Below are positions 62,650 to 64,000 of a DNA stretch of 64,000 nucleotides, piece after piece. How positions within the stretch are numbered: the first letter of the stretch is position 1; the number at the start of each line of letters is the position of its first letter. The position numbers were made by a program, and so were the translations under genes. The stretch comes from Streptomyces sp. NBC_01288. GTDB lineage: Bacteria; Actinomycetota; Actinomycetes; Streptomycetales; Streptomycetaceae. The notes under the pieces are model-generated. The model searched no databases. It was given only the letters and a program-made list of their open reading frames with translations, and was not told the DNA's origin. The stretch lies in the NCBI RefSeq assembly GCF_035982055.1, contig NZ_CP108427.1:9237001-9301000 (forward strand), given 5' to 3'.

Positions 62650-63276
62650 ATGGCCGTGCACGAGCCCCCGCACCGCAGCTCCGGCTTCCATCTGCCGACG
62701 TTCGCCAGGAACGGATCCGCGTCCGACGGCGCCGTGACGGCAGCCGCCCCGGCGACCACCACGACGCGTGCCCACGCCTTCGCGTCCCTGCGTCTACTGA
62801 CCGGGTTCGTCTTCCTGTGGGCCTTCCTCGACAAGACGTTCGGCCTTGGTTACGCGACTCCGTCCGGCAAGGCCTGGCTCGACGGCGGCTCGCCCACGAA
62901 AGGCTTTCTGAGTTCGGTGGCGGCGGGCCCGATGGAGTCGACGTTCCACGACTGGGCCGGTGCCGGCTGGGCGGACTGGCTGTTCATGCTCGGTCTGCTC
63001 GCCGTCGGGGTCGCGCTGACGGCAGGTGTCGCGCTGCGGCTCGCGGCCGTGGCGGGGACCGCGATGATGGCGCTGATGTGGCTGGCCGAGTGGCCGCCGG
63101 CGAAGCACCTGTCGGACGGCTCGCCGAGCATGTCGTCGAACCCGTTCGTCGACTACCACCTCGTCTATGCCGTGGTCCTCATCGCCCTCGCGGTCGCGGG
63201 CGCCGGTGCCACCTGGGGTCTCGGCAAGCTCTGGTCCACCCTGCCGATCGTCCGCGACCACACCTGGCTGCGCTGA
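62650..63276 (+). CDS. DoxX-family membrane protein
   Basis: A 208-residue protein with an N-terminal cytoplasmic part (about 40 residues, Ala/Thr-rich) and four hydrophobic helices: SLRLLTGFVFLWAFLDKTFGL, WLFMLGLLAVGVALTAGVALRLAAVAGTAMMALMWLAEWPP and YHLVYAVVLIALAVAGAGATWGL. The layout fits the DoxX/thiosulphate:quinone-oxidoreductase-like superfamily, which acts in membrane redox or oxidative-stress complexes. An AAAGGA site precedes the ATG. Upstream dyads suggest control by the DevR-like regulator. A strong terminator follows. Confidence 0.8.
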   Translation: MAVHEPPHRSSGFHLPTFARNGSASDGAVTAAAPATTTTRAHAFASLRLLTGFVFLWAFLDKTFGLGYATPSGKAWLDGGSPTKGFLSSVAAGPMESTFHDWAGAGWADWLFMLGLLAVGVALTAGVALRLAAVAGTAMMALMWLAEWPPAKHLSDGSPSMSSNPFVDYHLVYAVVLIALAVAGAGATWGLGKLWSTLPIVRDHTWLR

Positions 63277-63294
63277 CCTGACCGCGGAAGAGGC

Positions 63295-63322
63295 GGTGGG
63301 CCCCCTGGCGAGGGGGCCCACC
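63295..63322 (+). terminator. Strong stem-loop terminator after the DoxX-family gene
   Basis: Perfect 11-bp stem, GGTGGGCCCCC (63295-63305) and GGGGGCCCACC (63312-63322), with a 6-base loop, 19 bases past the stop codon. Confidence 0.8.
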
Positions 63323-63337
63323 CTCCGGCTGCCCATT

Positions 63338-63351
63338 GGGCCGATCGGCCC
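63338..63351. promoter_or_regulatory. Candidate DevR-type box, GGGCCG-AT-CGGCCC (perfect palindrome)
   Basis: The cleanest copy of the dyad: all 14 bases form a perfect palindrome. It lies 81 bases upstream of the last universal stress protein gene and 16 bases after the terminator of the gene before, so it can only serve the downstream gene. Confidence 0.6.
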
Positions 63352-63431
63352 CCTTCGGGGACCTGCGGCCCTGCCGCGGGAACCCCTACGGCACGAAGCT
63401 GGAATCAGACATCCGTTCAGGAGGCAGAGCC

Positions 63432-64000
63432 ATGGTCCGCAGTGTTGTCGCAGGTCTCGACGGTTCCCCCGAGAGCCGTGCCGCCGTCGAATGGGCGGCC
63501 GGCGAGGCGGAACTGCGCGGTCTGCCGTTGAAGGTCGTCCACGTCCGGGAGCCCGCCCCGGACCCGTTGGCCCAGGCCCCGCTGCTGGGTGCCGAGACCC
63601 AGCAGGACTGGAGCGAGCGGATTCCGCGTGAGGCGGCCGAGGGCCTGCGGCTGCGTCACCCCGGCGTGGACGTGACCGTGCAGCGGGTGACCGGCACGCC
63701 CGCGGACGCTCTGGTGGACGCGTCGAAGGACGACGACCTGCTGGTCCTCGGCTCCCGCGGGCTGAGCGGCGTCGGCGGATTCCTCGTCGGTTCCGTCGGC
63801 CTCTCCGTCGTGGCGCGCGCCGAACTGCCCGTGGTCCTGGTCCGGGCCGGCGAACAGGCCGCCGACGAGGACGAGACCGACCCGGCGTCCGCCACTCCGC
63901 CCCGGCCCGTGGTGCTCGGCCTCGACGCCGACGGCCCGGCCGACGCGGTGATCGAGTTCGCGTTCGCCGAGGCCGCCCGACGCGACACCGCCCTGCGCGT
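63432..64000 (+). CDS. Universal stress protein, 3' end outside window
   Basis: At least 189 residues are visible and the frame is open at the window edge. The first USP domain is complete: VVAGLDGSPESRAAVEWAAGEAELRG, then VTGTPADALVDASKDDDLLVLGSRGLSGVGGFLVGSVGLSVVARAELPVVLVR with an intact G-x2-G-x9-G ATP-binding loop. A second domain begins near PVVLGLDADGPADAVIEFAFAEAARR, so it is a tandem USP. AGGAGG precedes the ATG at good spacing. A perfect candidate regulator box lies upstream. Confidence 0.92.
   Translation, partial: MVRSVVAGLDGSPESRAAVEWAAGEAELRGLPLKVVHVREPAPDPLAQAPLLGAETQQDWSERIPREAAEGLRLRHPGVDVTVQRVTGTPADALVDASKDDDLLVLGSRGLSGVGGFLVGSVGLSVVARAELPVVLVRAGEQAADEDETDPASATPPRPVVLGLDADGPADAVIEFAFAEAARRDTALR

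Noticed and set aside
1..64000. CRISPR arrays, insertion sequences, phage integrases, tRNA or rRNA genes
   Set aside because: I saw no spaced direct repeats of CRISPR type, no transposase or integrase motifs, and no tRNA or rRNA sequence while reading; a tRNAscan or ISfinder run would settle it.

Overview
The window is chromosomal DNA of a high-GC actinomycete, almost certainly a Streptomyces. The coding sequence has very strong G/C bias at third codon positions. GTG starts and 4-bp stop/start overlaps are common. The gene families are typical of the genus: a mycothiol-dependent maleylpyruvate isomerase homologue, a deazaflavin-dependent nitroreductase, a DUF4395/thioredoxin pair, LacI and ROK sugar regulators, and a RedP/Q/R-like fatty-acyl trio. 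I saw no tRNA, rRNA, CRISPR array or insertion sequence.

Layout. 1-4.4 kb: an acyltransferase (cut by the window edge), DUF4395 and thioredoxin genes in divergent orientation, a flavin reductase, and etfB-etfA closed by a strong terminator. 4.4-9.7 kb: a secreted endonuclease/phosphatase-fold enzyme, an aldolase-like protein (DUF6986), a receptor-type Ser/Thr kinase with a repetitive Gly/Ser linker, and a possibly 5'-truncated small gene. 9.7-17.4 kb: a LacI regulator facing a ROK kinase across a palindromic operator, a secreted GH27 alpha-galactosidase, a TIGR01777 epimerase-like gene, and a P-loop/NUDIX fusion. 17.6-23.6 kb: a complete five-gene oligopeptide ABC transporter operon. 23.6-34.2 kb: housekeeping and accessory genes, including TetR-, MarR- and NarL-type regulation. 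34.3-34.8 kb: remnants of two divergent genes whose broken 5' ends abut. 35-36.6 kb: an MFS exporter.

37.0-56.5 kb is the most interesting region: a compact hybrid PKS/NRPS gene cluster. It holds a LuxR-type STAND regulator with an N-terminal zinc ribbon and an MFS exporter. These are followed by a KS-AT-ACP polyketide synthase and an aminotransferase/luciferase-like monooxygenase/C-A-PCP megasynthase. The rest is a stand-alone condensation protein with a docking domain, an unusual single polypeptide fusing a cytochrome P450, a thioesterase and a flavin reductase, and a KAS III / ACP / KAS II trio like the one that makes the prodiginine acyl chain. My reading is that the trio builds a fatty-acyl starter and the PKS adds one malonate without reduction. 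The aminotransferase then makes a beta-amino group, the FMNH2-dependent monooxygenase hydroxylates (probably at alpha), and the NRPS adds an amino acid. That would give a lipidated alpha-hydroxy-beta-amino acyl peptide of the microginin/amastatin type. The product itself cannot be read from sequence.

57.1-64 kb resembles an actinobacterial dormancy/redox-stress locus: a GAF-domain DevS-like sensor kinase, a DevR-like response regulator, three universal stress protein genes and a DoxX-family membrane protein. A recurring GGGCCG-NN-CGGCCC palindrome lies in the intergenic regions and is a good candidate for the regulator's binding box.

Functional assignments come from reading translated sequence by eye and from knowledge of the families. 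No database search or computation was run.
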